The notes beneath the pieces are model-generated. The model saw nothing but the letters and a program-made list of their open reading frames with translations. It was not told the origin of the DNA and did not search any database. The position numbers and the translations under genes are program-made. DNA of 64,000 bases from Sebastes aleutianus (lineage: Eukaryota > Chordata > Actinopteri > Perciformes > Sebastidae): positions 6,880,334 to 6,944,333 of the forward strand of contig CAKAKS010000060.1 of assembly GCA_916700875.1 (NCBI GenBank), written 5' to 3'. Shown one piece after another: positions 34,785-48,599 of the stretch; the first letter of the stretch is position 1, and each line of letters begins with the position of its first letter.

Positions 34785-36001
34785 ACATCTATCATCAAGT
34801 GTTCTTTTTAATGGTGTAAACTTTCCCATCCGTTTTCAATAGCATCAACAACCCCGGGACCCTGAACGTGCTTGGCAGTCAAACTCTGAGCTTTTACTGC
34901 CAGCCTCTTTTAACCATCAACCATCAACCCACCCGCCCCCGTCCCCCCCTCTGCCATTTAAAAAAGTATACAGCAGGCTGGGGTCCCTCTTTGTTAGGAT
35001 AGTGGAGTAGTTATTGAGAAGCTGTCTGAACCACAGTCATGTGCGTCAAGAGTCAGGGAGGGGTGTGCAGGAGAGATCCCATCAGGGCCTCAGAGCCTTT
35101 GGAAGGAGCTCAAGTCAAACTTACACATACACTTGCACCCACGCACTCGCTCTCCAACTCACATGCAAACGATGTGCTGTTTTGAAATTGTGTACTTGGA
35201 TTCCCGTTATAGGAGACTGGACACACTCCCCTCTCCCTGTTAAAGCGGTGTTTTCAATAGCAGGCCAGTGAGCTCTTCGCTCTTGCATGCGAGGTGACGT
35301 ATGAGTGGACAGCATCCCCTGTACGACTCGCATGACTTGAGTTTTCTGCGAGGCTTTCTCAGTGACCCGTTGCTGTAGGTGGGCCATATTGTTTTCTCCT
35401 AACAAACCGCACTTTATTGATGACTGCTACTAACAGGAATGCCTGCTTAGTGGCCCACTTTGATCCAAGCAATTTTAGGGAAAACCATGCGCACACACAG
35501 ACGGAGTTGCCATTTGAAATAACCCTGTTTATCTCACGACCCAAATTTAGCTGCTCAAAGAAAAGAAAGGATGTGAAGAAAAAGAAAAGCATAGTTTTGG
35601 TAAAGAGAGAGGCCTCCTGGAGGTTTTATATGGGACCAGGGGCTAGATTTGGCCCAGTCTAAGCTGCTTCAGCCTGGATAGCTGTCAGACTGTGATGTGA
35701 TTCACTCCCCTGTTGAGGTTGTGTTGCTCCCACGTGTGATATCACTCATCTCTTTCTCCTACTGACTGACAGCTGCACTACCGAGATCTGCATTTTTTAA
35801 GATTGAGAATACATACATTGTTGACACCTGTAAATGTGCTTATACACACACACACACACACACTGTACATTATACACCCACCATAAACATACGCACCTGG
35901 AAGTATTCGCTCATTCTTTTATTCACAAGCTCTCTTTCTCATGTCTCCCCTCTTCTTTCTCCTTCTCTTCAACCATCCATCCCCCCCGTTTTCTCTCTCA
36001 G

Positions 36002-36163
36002 AATGGGAACCCGGAGGCTGAGGAGCTGGTCTACAGCCACTATGTGATCTGTAACGACACCCACGAGACACTCCGCTTTGGCCAGGTGGACACAGATGAG
36101 AATGTGCTGCTGGCCAGCCTCCACAGCCACCAGTACAGCTGGAGATCACACAAGTCCCCTCAG
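36002..36163 (+). CDS. vps13b: vps13b internal exon H
   Basis: This is a 162-bp symmetric exon (54 codons, phase 0 both ends) between a pyrimidine-rich acceptor (TTTCTCTCTCAG) and the donor CCTCAG|GTAGCA. It encodes NGNPEAEELVYSHYVICNDT, then HETLRFGQVDTDENVLLASL and HSHQYSWRSHKSPQ. This is nearly identical to the human VPS13B segment as I recall it. It lies close to the start of the VAB adaptor-binding region, by position and by the V.SHYVICNDT..TLRFGQ pattern typical of VPS13 proteins. The exon stands alone, with a 6.5-kb intron before and a 19.4-kb intron after. A CA microsatellite follows the donor after nine bases. Confidence 0.97.
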
Positions 36164-36166
36164 GTA

Positions 36167-36172
<6 letters not shown>

Positions 36173-36219
<47 letters not shown>
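36173..36219. repeat. CA microsatellite adjacent to exon H donor
   Basis: About 23 uninterrupted AC units begin nine bases after the GT of the exon H splice donor. CA repeats in this position are known binding sites of hnRNP L-type splicing factors in vertebrates. Any effect here is inference. Confidence 0.95.
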
Positions 36220-36221
<2 letters not shown>

Positions 36222-36853
36222 GAAGCACCCTTAATATATGTACATGGAACACATACAGAGACATGCAAACACATCTACATACAAAATAGAGTGTGAGAGT
36301 ATTAGAACAAGCAGTACATGCATAGAAACATAATACACAGATGATACCTACATGAACTTACACACACACATTCTGGACCATGCAAGTGTGTGTACCAGGA
36401 TACACATGCACTACGTGTGCGCACACACACATCCGGTGAATATATAAAGTAAAGGCTTGCACATACAAATCCATACTCAAGCATACAAATTCCTACCACA
36501 GGCTCGCAGAGGTACACACACACCGTCATCGGCGTGCAGCCACTATCAGTGTGTTTCTGTCAGCGCTCTCAGACAGTGCCCTGACAGCATTGTTAAAGAA
36601 GATTGATTATATTTAACCCTTTGTGGTTTTGAGGTTGAGCGGAGGGTGGGCTGGCGATCTGTGGCATATGTGTGTGTGTGTGTGTGTGGTTTTGGTGCGC
36701 ACATGTTTCAGGACCCCCATGTGCTCCACGGCGAGTGTGAGAAAGTCAAGCTTGAGAAAAGACATGGCCATAATTGCTCGCAGTAAGTCAGTAAGTCAAG
36801 TTGTATTAATCATCAACCCATGGTTAATCTGTGCTCTTACCTCACTCTTGCTT

Positions 36854-36888
<35 letters not shown>

Positions 36889-36890
36889 CA
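36854..36890. repeat. CA dinucleotide microsatellite
   Basis: About 18 CA units with one CG variant. A shorter GT run lies nearby at about 36668-36688. Confidence 0.92.
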
Positions 36891-37630
36891 TTTGGAGAGT
36901 GGCAATCTGGCATATCAGCAGCAGCGAATACAACATCTCACTTTCAGCAGTGAGTCGAAATGACCTCTGTGTTCTCAGGGATGTTTTGGAAGAAAGATTG
37001 TCCGAATGGGCCAAATGTCATCACGGATGAAGAATGTGATTCCAGGATGGTTCTGTCATGTTATTGCTTTATTCCATCATGTGTTTGTGGTATATATGAA
37101 ATATGTGTTCTCAAGACGAACATGATTTGTGAAACTAGATAAATAAGAAACAGTGCAACTTTGCCAAAAACACTCAGCTAACTCATTGAGCTTGATGATA
37201 AAATGCCTGCCAATGTGTCCGCCTCGGCAAATTGTAGCGCACACTCCTAATTACATTTTTGAGGTTATGATAATAGCGGCACTGATAAGAGAAAGGCTTG
37301 TATTTCTGTAATGGTCCTGCAAGTGTGTTTTTGTAGCTCTTACAAATCAGTTTTCTAGACGGAGTCTTAAGTGGCTGTGCTGTTTTGCTTACGTCCCATG
37401 ATGCTTTGGAGTGTCTAAAACAACTCTGGTCATCACAAGCCATCGTTCCCCAGACCTCCGTACTCCTCCCATCTTTCCTCTTTCTATCTGGGAGCCTGTT
37501 TTCCACTTCAACCCCAAAGACCTTGCCCTTAACCCCTGACCTCTCGCCTGTTTGTCAATTATATAACCAATACTGCACTTAACACTTGACACTTCCACGC
37601 TGCTCATTTGTGCTGTTATTGTATATTTAT

Positions 37631-38156
37631 TAGGGCTATCAATCGATGGAAATTGAATCGCGATTAATCATAAATGAATCACACATTTTGAATCTGTTCA
37701 GTGGTGGGCAGATATGCTGCTTAATGCAAATGTATGTATATATTTATTAATGAAAATCAATTAACAACACAAAACAACGACAAATATTGTCCAGAAACCC
37801 TCACAGGTACTGCATTCATCATAAAAAATATGGTCAAATCATGACAGCTGTCAGTGTGTCAGTGTGCTGACTTGATTATGACTTGCCCCAAACTGCATGT
37901 GATTATCATAAAGTGGGCATGTCTGTAAAGGGGAGACTCATGGGTACCCATAGAACCCATTTTCATTCACATATCTGGAGGTCAGAGGTCAAGGGACCTC
38001 TTTGAAAATGACCATGACAGTTTTTCCTCAACAAAACTTAGCCTTAGTTTGGAGCGTTATTTAACCTCCTTTGTGACAAGATAGCATGACATGGTTTGGT
38101 ACCAATGGATTCTTTTGCGTTAACACGTTATTATCACATTAACTTTGACAGCCCTA
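37631..38156 (+). mobile_element. hAT-type MITE, TAGGGCTGTCAA family, copy 4 (complete)
   Basis: The left end is TAGGGCTATCAATCGATGG and the right end is AACTTTGACAGCCCTA. The flanks are ATATTTAT (37623-37630) and ACATTTAT (38157-38164), an 8-bp TSD with one mismatch. At 526 bp it is the best full-length example of the family here. The interior is non-coding and includes TTATGCAAATGTATG and a GGTACCCATAGAACCC block. Confidence 0.92.
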
Positions 38157-39139
38157 ACATTTATACTAATTTTATATCAAAACTGTGGACTTTAAACCTA
38201 TAATTTCCTACCACCCAATACCTCCCTCATCACACTCTTTAGATGGAGTCTCAATCATAATTTCCAATTTCTCTTTCGTTAAACTTTGAATAACCGTGTT
38301 AAACAACAGCTCACAGTGCATCCAAACAGTGTAATGCTGGAACCCCTTCCAAGTACATCAGTAAACACTTTTCAGCTTGGGACCCACAGTGCAATTAGCT
38401 CATTCATGCTGGGGCTATGCTAATGCTGTGCGTAGTATTCTGTGTCTTTTCTTGCCATGCACTGTAGGGGCCCACCAGACACAGGCCAAATCCCATTTCA
38501 GGCCACACACCCTAAACCACAGTTTAGAGAACGTAGCTGCACAACATTCCCTCGACGTCGGCTCGGTCCAATTCTCTTTATTCCCGATGCTTCACCTCCA
38601 TCAGCTCGATGAGATCAGTAGACCTGGAAAGTGTCCGTCCTCCACACTGTTCTTGGGGTCTCACTTTGGACATTTGTGCTTTCCTCTCAACACTCTCCAA
38701 CAACAGCACGCGGCTTCCCATAATGTCCTTGTCCCTTTCTCAATCCCCCTAGCAGAGTCTTGTGTTCTGGTGTTTACTAACATGCTTGCTGAGCTCATTA
38801 GCCCTTATCTGGCTTGTCCTGTCACTGGCCTTCTCCTGACTTTGTCCTTTCCATCTCTCTGTCTACACCCCAATAAGCGTTGTCCTTTCATTTGGGATCA
38901 TGGCTTTGGATTACCCCTAAAGCCTCGCTCCGCATCTGGCCTGGTCCAGTCTGTTCTCTGGCCATTCAAGTCCCTTCTCTTTAGGATTCATAGTTCTCTT
39001 TGTGTAGCTTTTACCGTATCATCCGTTGCTCTGTCGGTAGCCCTGGTTTGACTCTGTCCACTCTGTTGACATGAGGTCATGGCTCCCCTTCCCCTAATTT
39101 TACCCTCCTAGCTCTCCTACCAGTGGGCAACCTCCGGGG

Positions 39140-39560
39140 TTTGAAAAGTGAAGCCAATGCTGAAGTGCCTTAAACTTGCATTCTTTCTAACAGCCAGCAG
39201 GGGGCGACTCCTCTGGTTGCAAAAAGAAGTCTGATTGTATAGAAGTCTATGAGAAAATGAGCCTACTTCTCACTTGATTTATTACCTCAGTAAACATTGT
39301 AAACATGAGTTTATGGTCTCAATCTCTAGTTTCAAGTCTTCTTCAATACAGCATGATGTTCAATTAGTTAATTATGGTCCCATTTAGAGTAAAATAGACC
39401 ATAAAGCAGGGTATGCTTTAGGACGTGGCTACCTTGTGATTGACAGGTCGCTACCAAGGTGTCTTCCGGTCTAAGAGTTGTCCGTGTTTTTGTCTTAAAA
39501 CTTTAACCCTTTCACAGTGTGTTTTCAGTTCATGAAAATTAATTATATAATTTTGGGTCC
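39140..39560 (+). repeat. Probable fish interspersed repeat
   Basis: The segment GGGTTTGAAAAGTGAAGCCA followed by GGGGCGACTCCTCTGGTTGC and GAAGTCTATGAGAAAATGAG resembles a widespread teleost repeat that I know by sight. No second copy is in the window and the boundaries are approximate. Confidence 0.4.
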
Positions 39561-42500
39561 CTAAAAATGACTTATTCAGCATTCCATTGTACTTATCTCC
39601 ACCCTCTCGTGTCACTTCTGGTTGCAAAAAAGCCTATGTCTCTTAACCACCACACTACCATTAGCACCATCACTCTGTCCAGGGTCCATCTATCTCTACC
39701 TCCTACCTTTTCCCCACGTTGTCCAACACACACACACACATACACACATACTGAAGTACACATCCTCCGCCCCTGTAGTTCATGGCCAATCTTGTCCCGT
39801 CTGGGAGACCTGGGGCCTGTCAAGAAGGCAGATCATCAGCCTGTCCTCATGGCTCTGGTATGATGTGTGTGTCCCAGTTGACCTGTCCCCCAGGCACACA
39901 CACTTTCTCACTCACACACACACACACACAAGCCAAAGCTACTAATTTGCTGTTGTAAAGTAATCTGTCCCCCTTTTCTCTCTCTCCGGCTCCCCCGAGA
40001 ACCCACTGGACATGAAATCATCTTGAAAAGTGGAAGATGGGGGGGAGAGACAGAGAGATGGGGAGGGGGGGGGAATGAAGAAGAAGGAATGAAGGCAGAG
40101 TGGACAGGGAAATAAGAGAAATTCAAAAGGAGGGTAGCAAGGAGTTGTCAAAGGGGGATACTGTACAGGCCTACTTGAGAAAACGGGAGGACATGGAAAA
40201 AAGGAAGCAAGGGCAAAGGATGAGCCGTGCTCTTAACACTCACAGATTGGCTGAGGGAAATCTACAGTGGCAACGCAGCCAAAAATGTGTCTGCTCGCTA
40301 TCTCGCCGTCCCTCCCGCCTTCCCCATTTCTCTCTGTTTACGATATGTATTAAGGAAGTATAGATGAGTAGATTTGCCAACTATGCTTTATTATCACACT
40401 TTAAATCCTTTAATCCTGTTATTGCCAGTTCGTAGTCCGAAAGAGTCGGTGCGAGAGGGAGGAAAGAACTTCCCAAACGAACAGGCCCGCTGTTGTTTCA
40501 GCTTGAACTCAAACAGGGAGGCACATTTAAAACCCTGCAATCTCCTGTGTGTGCCTTTGTGTGTCCGTTTGTGCGAAAGAAGAGTGCTTAATGTGTGGCG
40601 ATCCTGAGCGGTCTAACCAGCGCACACTTCCCACGATGTTGACATACCTCCGAATATCTGTCACTTCTCTCCGAAGAACGCTCGAGCGGAGTGTTTTCGC
40701 AGTGAAACGCGAACCTCGGCTCGGGTCACACACCCTCTCAGTGCTCCTCTGTTTCTCCCCCGTCTCTCGCTGCCTCCCCTCTTTTCTGCTGTCAGTCACG
40801 ACCATGAGATGCATTAAAAGGGTCGATTGAGGCAGTCACGTCCTCAGAGCCCGCCATGGTCTAACACTTGATCAAATTCATACCCATACGCGCGCACCCA
40901 CACCCACACACATACACTGTGATAAAATGTTTCCTAAGGCCTGGAGTCTGTCAGCCTAATTTCTCTCTTTCAGGCTCAGCATGCCTTCACACCCCAGCAT
41001 TTGCCAGCCAAGGTGAAGAAGTTTACCCTCAATTTCCCCTATTTTTAGATATTTTATAAATTTTCTTTCTTTTATATAATATTTATGACATAGATATAGA
41101 GAGATTGACACATCGATTATAAAACGACAGGATGACTACACACACTTTCTATAATTAAGCACAGTTTATCTCACACACAAACTCACTGTCCCCACCCTGC
41201 TGTTTTTCAGGCGTGTGGTGTGGTGCGGATGGTTGAAATATCTGGCTGCTTGGTACAGGATGCAGCCTAGCTGATGGAAATCCCTGTGGTTAGCGTGGTT
41301 AGCAGGGAGAGGGGCGTAGAAAGCCCCCTAGATTTGGGAAGGACTTTTTAAGTGCCTACAAGGAATATTCACAATTTGAATAAATTGTAATTTACTCCAG
41401 GAGCAGGCTTCTACTGAAGAGCTGGATGTGCGTGTGTGTGTGTCGGTGTTGCATGTGTGTGGCATTGATCCATGTGTATTTGTGCGTCAGTGTTGTGTTG
41501 GAGTGCGTGTGTGCGGTTCCCAGGGGTAATGTGCTGGAGATAGCGGCCCAGGACTATTAGTTTGCGGCTACATTGGCCGTGTTGTTGGAAGCAGGCATGA
41601 CAGGGAGGTATTTGAGTGTGTGCGTGCGTGTTTGTGTGTGTGGGTGATGAACGTGAGAGAAGTTTTTACGCTGTGTGCGTTTGTATCCGTGTGTTTACGT
41701 TCATGTGCGAGGAGCTTGATGTATTGTGTGTGTTTCCTGTTGCCTACTTGCCACAGGCACTTTGCTGCGTCAATCTGATCCAGATTCTTGTTTTCAACCT
41801 ACAGCAACGTTTTACAGCTCATTATTCAAATTTCAAAATTTGATTCCCTAAAATGAATCAGCTCTTTCGTCAAATAGGATTTCACATTTCCCCATCCTCA
41901 CCCATTGTTTAAGAAACACTGCCCTCAAGTGAAGTGGTGTAGTTGTGCTGTTCATCCAAGATTGCGGCTTCAACTGCTGTAGATGGAGCTGACCCTTTGG
42001 GAGATATTAGGTTAACCCACACATCGACTGATCAGAGAGAGAGAAGCCGATGAAAGGGGCTGCTCTCCACTGATCCCTGGGGAAAACCCACACTTTCCTG
42101 TTGTTTATCCTCAGAGCTGGATTAGATCCAGAAGGAAGGCTGACCTTTTTTAAATCGACATGTTCTTGTAGGCATTACCTTAGGTGATGAAAAGAAAAGT
42201 TGACGGTGAACACTGCATCATCAGGCAAAGGTTAAACTTTGGCTGCTCACTGAGTTACATGTTGATGATGTGTAGTGCAGTCATTTATCATGTACTGTCT
42301 TCATCTTGTCCAGGCATGTCTTCTGAAACAACCCCCTAGTGGAATGTTAATAACAAAATAAATTCACCATAGTGATTAATAAGGCAAAGACTTTGTCAAA
42401 AAAATAAAGATGCAGGATTGTGTGTGAGTCAGTGGGTCAGGAGCCTCTAAGTCAGTCCTCAGAGAGAGAGGATCATGGGAGGAAAACCTCAGACAAACAC

Positions 42501-44673
42501 AACAGTCATCGGTTACAGCCTTATTCAGTTACTGTATGCACGATTCACATTCCTGGTCCACGTTACATGGTGAGTGTCCATGATGAGTGAGTGAGGGCTT
42601 GGCCTTTTTAGTAAGCACAACTCAAATAATACAATAACAATGAAAGTAAACAAGACTCGGTCCAAGCCGAGTATATGTCTGGACAGTGTATGGTCAGTCT
42701 GTGAGTTTGTGGCTAAATTGTTACACAAATAGTCAGTGGTCATGTCTGTAATGTTAAATCCAGCGGTACATGTCCACCAAGTCCGGGGAGGACATTAGGG
42801 GACGCACTGCTCAACGTGACTGATTAAAGGTTCTTCTGCTTGCCGTTTCAACCAGGAAACTGATATTTTCTTCGCTCTGACTACCGTTACAACTCTCCTC
42901 TAGCACCGCGCTGTTGTTGTTTGCTATCGTCATATGACAAACTACCTCCAGTCAGTTCCTCCTTGCTGCTCTAAAACAGTAGCTGCCAGTGGCAACCATG
43001 ATACATCCAGGGTGACAGCACAGTGAAGGCTACTGTTTTGGAGCGGTGAAGAAGAATTGATTTCCGGTTAAACAAGTTGATTTTTTTCTGGACGCATCTG
43101 GACGCATTTCCGATACTGGTATCGAAACAACTTTAATTACATATGCACACCTAGGTCAAAGGTCACAGGTAATTTCATGTTCCCAGGATGTTTGAATTTG
43201 CCTCCCAGGACACAGGCCTCACTCTTCAGCTTTGAGGTTTCTTGTGCAGACACCTCTGTTCATTCCAGCAATAGGTCTATCTGCAACTGGACCTCCAGTC
43301 TCAAATCTCTATTAGCTCACTGGACATATTAGCCAAGGGGCTCTGTGCTCAAGCACTGAGGCTAAAGCGTTTGTTTCTGAGAAATTGGCAACAGCCTTTT
43401 CTTAGTATGTATTCTTTGTATTTGTCACTGGAGGGCTGGAACTATTTCTCCCAGCAGTGCTTGTTGGGAGCAGGCTTGATTAGTGATTAATAGGATATGC
43501 TCTGAACCTTATGTTTGCCTTACATTGCAGAGACAAAGAAAAAGATTCAACAGCATAATGTTGCCAGTAATTTTTGAAATCAATGACTCCTGAATATTCT
43601 GGGGACCCATTCTCATCTTGCTGCAACCCACCATTTGGTCCTCATCCAACCATTGTAAAACAATGTAGTACATTCCCCAGCTTTCTACCACAGCTGCCAC
43701 AGCCAAGATTTTCATGAGAAATACAGGGAGGACAGCGAGTCTCCACCTTCACCACGCGCTTTTTCTTTTTTATCTCCGTACAGATCGTCCCCCCTCATCC
43801 CTCATCCCTCCAAACTCAGCCCAATATTTAGAGAAGTCTTTGTTTTCCCACTCTTACTTACATGCTGTGAGATTTTATTTTGATTCCATGTTGTATATTT
43901 GATGAGCTATTGGTCTGTCACGACTCTGTGTGTGTGTGTGTATATATATTTGAGTAATTCCTCTCCCTGTGTAGTTTGTCCCAGAGGAAGCTCTCCCTCT
44001 GACATGAGGAGATTAATTTAATTATCATGTTGATGAGAGCTGAGCAGCTAGAATCTCCTATTTGTTTTTCTATGTAAATCTTTTTAAACATGCCAATGTG
44101 TTAGCAGTTTAAAAAATATGTTTTCATCCTCCCCATCAAATCCTTGGCCTTGAAACTACAACAAAGAGTCTTAAACCACGAGTTGCAACCCCGTTTGGGC
44201 AGCAGAACTGTTTCTGGTTGGTCTCCACATGACAAAAGTGTTGGTATGTTTTAATGACCCTGGGCCACATTATGACAGCAGACTTATTCAATTCATTCAA
44301 GTTCAACGACCGGGGGTTGTACTATGATGTCAGTTAGTGGTCTCTCACTGCGGCCGACGTCTTTTGTTTTGACAAGCTCTTCATTACTTTGTGTGTAGTT
44401 AAAGTCAAATTGAAAAGATAGCAAAAATTGTCAGCGTTAACCTCACAGTGTAGTATCCACTTGTCTTTTTCTTTTCAGTGTGTATGTGGAAGTTTAAATG
44501 TCCCATAGAATGTTCCACAAGTTCAATTTTATTTGATGAACATGTGACCCTAGTACTGTATAAGTGTTCAAATCTGCAGCCCTGTGAACACACATGCTGT
44601 TTTAACAACTAATGTAGACCTTCAGTGCATTCGATAGTGATATCTCAATTCTGTTTTGAATAGTACTCTAATG

Positions 44674-45199
44674 CAGTCATTCCCAAAGACTGGGTCGAGA
44701 CCCACAGGTGGGTCGCAGGAGATTTTATTAGGTTCGCCAAATTAATCTACAGTACATCTTTGAGCCACATGAGGGAGCATGAATGTTCGTATTGCTCTGA
44801 TAATTGTAGCCTACTTATAACGTTGAATCTAATAAGAAAGGCTAGTGTACTTTCTGTTTCTTTTACTGATGAGGAAAAATACGATAGCCTGTTAACTCCG
44901 CCTAAATGCATTTATTTGGTCTCGTTAATAAAGTATTTAACATGTGTATATGTTTTCAATTAACACATACATAAAACAAAGTTGTGATTTATCAAACGTA
45001 TATCTCTTCAAAATGTCTAGTTTACCTATTCAAGATGATATGAGGTGATGCAGAAATGGCAGTAAAAATGGTCAGGAACGTTCATTTACGCACAAATTCA
45101 CTCTTCTCACGATTTATAGATAAGGCCTATTGTGAATTTGGTCGCAATGGTTTTTCATTTTTAAAAAGTTGGTCCCCAGAAAAAGTTTGGGAAGCACTG
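44674..45199. mobile_element. Non-autonomous hAT element (Charlie-like) with perfect 8-bp TSD
   Basis: The left end is CAGTCATTCCCAAAG, followed by a GGGTCGAGACCCACAGG segment. The right end is ...AAAAAGTTTGGGAAGCACTG. CTCTAATG flanks both sides exactly (44666-44673 and 45200-45207). The left sequence with GGTGGGTCGC is typical of Charlie-like hAT elements in vertebrates. It is 526 bp with no transposase. Confidence 0.9.
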
Positions 45200-48100
45200 C
45201 TCTAATGCACAGAGACAAAGTTACCCTGACAGGGACAGACAGCAAGGGAATACGTATAGCTATTGATTTTCTTTTGTGATTACATGTAATGATGTTTAAA
45301 TAAATGGTAGGGGCCCATCCACAGTAAGAGGTTGACAGAATGGATCAAAGAGTGAACGAGACCGGCACCTGACCAGCTTCCACCCACTAACCAGCTCTCC
45401 AGTGCTGGGTGCATCCCTTGTGACAGGTCAGCTGCCTCCAAAAGATGCAGCTCCAATCTGGATCTGGGCAGCCATGAAAGAAATCGAACCGTGGAACTAC
45501 TCAAGCTGCAACACAGCCGACCAAAATATCTGACCTGCCAGAAATCCAACCGATAATCTGAGAGTCCAATTGTTGATCGTGCCGGCAATTTCTCAGATGT
45601 TATGACCTCCCTCAAACTGTCCATCAAAGGACAACCGATCTGGCAGAAATCCATCGTGATTCTAAAATTAGTTGAGGGGCGACCAGTTCAGAGCTAAACC
45701 CGGTACAGTGTCTGCCTGGCTTAACCAGCTCGCTGTTTGATTCTCTACTGAGTCAGAAGACAGGGAGGTGCAGGTAAAGAATCAGTGAGCGTTGTGGTCC
45801 CATTGGTGCTGCCCTGGGTTCAGCACCACGGACAGCACCCACTGCACCCACTGGGCTGTGTTGTGATTCTGGAACTACAGGTCACATGACACCCGAGGAC
45901 CCAGAAAGGCTCTCGCCATATATTGTACATCCACCGTTTCAGAAGAAACTAAGAGGATAGGATTTGTTCTTACATTTCACACATTGAAAAAATACCAATT
46001 GAAGTATGAACATTTTAAATATTATGCGCAACCACCAGAGGTGTATCAAGATGGCATTTTTGTGCCATTCATGTGTGTTGGCTGTCAGCCAGGCAGAGCC
46101 AGTGAAAGACACTAATGAACATGCATTAGCGTCCCCCGAGTTGGAAGTGGGATAATCGTTTTTTAGTGTATGGCCATGTTGTGGTGATGTGTTTTATACA
46201 TTTTCCTGGGCCTCAGTTTTATTACACAATCTACCACTCTGCGGTTAGGGGTAGCTGTGTAGGGGTAACCCATGCTGCATTTGGTCTTTAGCGGGAGAGC
46301 TTGTGGTTTCATTGTAGTGAACCAATCCTCTATGTAGGGAAGTGTTACATTGCACTATGCATTGCATTGTCAAACCAGTGGAGACATCAATTGCACTCAT
46401 GTTGTCCGAGTTAGACTGCAGTCAGCCTGCAGTTGCTGGTAGTTCAGAGGCACTCTGTTTGTGGTCATGGTCTGGGTGACTGAGGTCTCCCCTTAACTAG
46501 TCAGCCTGTGATCAAGAACATACCACCTTTTACACACTTCTATGTAAACAGTTTTGGGAAGGTAACTACTTGTAAAGGTCCATGTTACTTCTGTACAGTA
46601 CCGGTCCAACAGCGTTACTTTATGCAGGATATTTTCAAACTCTTTCTTAATGTGGATTGAGATGTAAAAGGTTATGTCAGCTTTCGGTTTCTTCAAAGAT
46701 GTAAAATCCATTAAATGTAATGTAATTCCCAGTTTGGCTGTGGTGAAAAGAGGTGAAAAAAAACCTTTGAAATAATAAAACAACAGTAGGCTAAATATGT
46801 GAAAAAACAAAGTTTTTTTCCAAATGTTCTTCATTGCTGAGATCCAGGTTGCTCGACAGTCAGCTACATTTCACTCACAACTGAAAACAACAGCATGGCT
46901 GTGATTATTAACTCTGAATGAATCACATTACATTTACATTATGGGGCAGGCTGCTCCTCCCAAAAACACATGTAGGCCTATAACTCGTTTTCAATTTGGA
47001 GCCAATAAGCACATCTTTTCTTTCTTCAGCTATATCCCCTTACATTGCCAATAGAAAGAAAAGAGGTAGAATCATGTTTTGAGTGGAGTATCCCTTTTAA
47101 TTTAGTAATACCGTGATATAATACCCTCGCTGCAAAAAAAGAAAGAAATACCGTGATATACATTTTTGGTCATATCCCCCACCCCTACTCTGTCTATACT
47201 GTATATGTACTGTTTGTGCAGTATACTTTATGTGTGCAGCATGTTACAATAGTCTCCCTCTTTGGTATTTCTACAGAAGCCCGGGGCAAGCCTTTGTTTT
47301 TCTGCGTTCTTAGACTGAGACAAGGTCTCTGTCCTTCCAAGGGTCCCCGACTATTGACTCCTTGGTCCCCCCACCGTGCGGTTTCCAAACCTCTCTCCTC
47401 TCAGACAGTACTCCTTTTGTCAGCTCCGTTCATTTGGTGCAAACACTTGCCGCGTCTGCGTCTCCTGGAACCCTCGAGGCCCTGGATGTCTGAGATGCCT
47501 TGGTAGAAACCAGAGGGAGAACTATGGAGCAATGTTAGTCAAGCATAAACCTCTTAACGTCTCCTCTGTCAACCACGGACCCACACAATGCCTTCTCTCT
47601 GTACCTTCTTCCAGCTCTCAAACCGCTTCTTAGACTTGCAAATCTGGGCTTTGATGTTGCACTGCCCTGCTTCTTTTGTCAGAGAGAGGGAGCCAAGGAG
47701 GAGAGAAGCATTGCAGACAGCTGTTAAAGCCACCATAATTCCCTCATGTTACATGGGTTAGCCCTCACTGCCCTGGCAAGGATGCTGTTGTGTCTCTCTG
47801 TTCTCTCTTTAACTCATTTACAAATCTTTTTTTTTTCTACCCCGCTCACTGCAGTTCAACTTTGTCTACCTCTCTCTTCTTCTTTCCCATGCTCGTCCTT
47901 TCTGGAGGACAAAGTAATCCATATTCTTTTGTTTTGTTGTCTGGGTATAAACCTGTTTCTCATTTGTTAGGTGGCTAGCTAGCTCCTTAGTCCCAAACAA
48001 AACACCAGACAAAACAGACCTCTGTTCCACAAACCTCTTTTCTCATCTACGCCCATGACATTAAATAAGACAGGCACTACAAAGACTTGTCAGATTATTT

Positions 48101-48561
48101 TAAACCTTTGGTATACGAAATTGAAATCACATCATTTTCAAATTTCAAAAAAAGATCCAGAAAGTTTAATTTAGCTTGTTTGGGTGGAATTGATTGGTAA
48201 TCAACCATCTAAGACCCGCCGCAGCCTCTTTGGGCCCGTTATGGAAACTTGTGTGCAAAGCTACTGGTGTTGTTTACGCCTCTAGTCCATGTCTCAGAGT
48301 CTCAAATCTCCTATTATAGTCTGAGTGAGACAGAATGAAGGAATGGTAGTAATGGGTAGACGACCGACGACCACTGCGGCTTTGTCAGCCCGTCTTTGCA
48401 GCATCCAAGAACGCTGATTACATCTCCACCGCGGACAGACACTTAATTTGTGTTATGTGCGCCCAAGCACATTCCTGCTAGAGGACAATAGACGGATAGC
48501 GGTTACAGTGGCAGGAGTGACTCGTTGTGTCGGCAGGAGGACAGGGGTTGGAGGGCGTTTG

Positions 48562-48599
<38 letters not shown>
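48562..48599. repeat. GT dinucleotide microsatellite
   Basis: About 18 GT units with one TTT interruption. Confidence 0.92.

Larger units (their letters stand above)
29509..36001 (+). other. vps13b: vps13b intron G-H (6493 bp)
   Basis: No further exon is needed: exons G and H join in frame as the family predicts. It contains a foldback element (29886-30241), a MITE (32915-33396), a tRNA-derived SINE (33451-33640), a CT microsatellite (34743-34784) and short CA runs near 31190, 31861 and 35846. Elsewhere I see only unremarkable intron sequence. Open frames near 31540-31896 and 33691-33948 have no recognisable features. Confidence 0.85.

Noticed and set aside
38377..39051. Longest open frame in the window (224 codons, + strand)
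   Set aside because: It starts with TTG. The first ATG comes only after about 90 codons, no domain is recognisable, the composition is intronic and no splice context supports an exon.
45280..45654. 124-codon frame on the minus strand
   Set aside because: No recognisable motif, no neighbouring exon or promoter. It probably stays open by chance.
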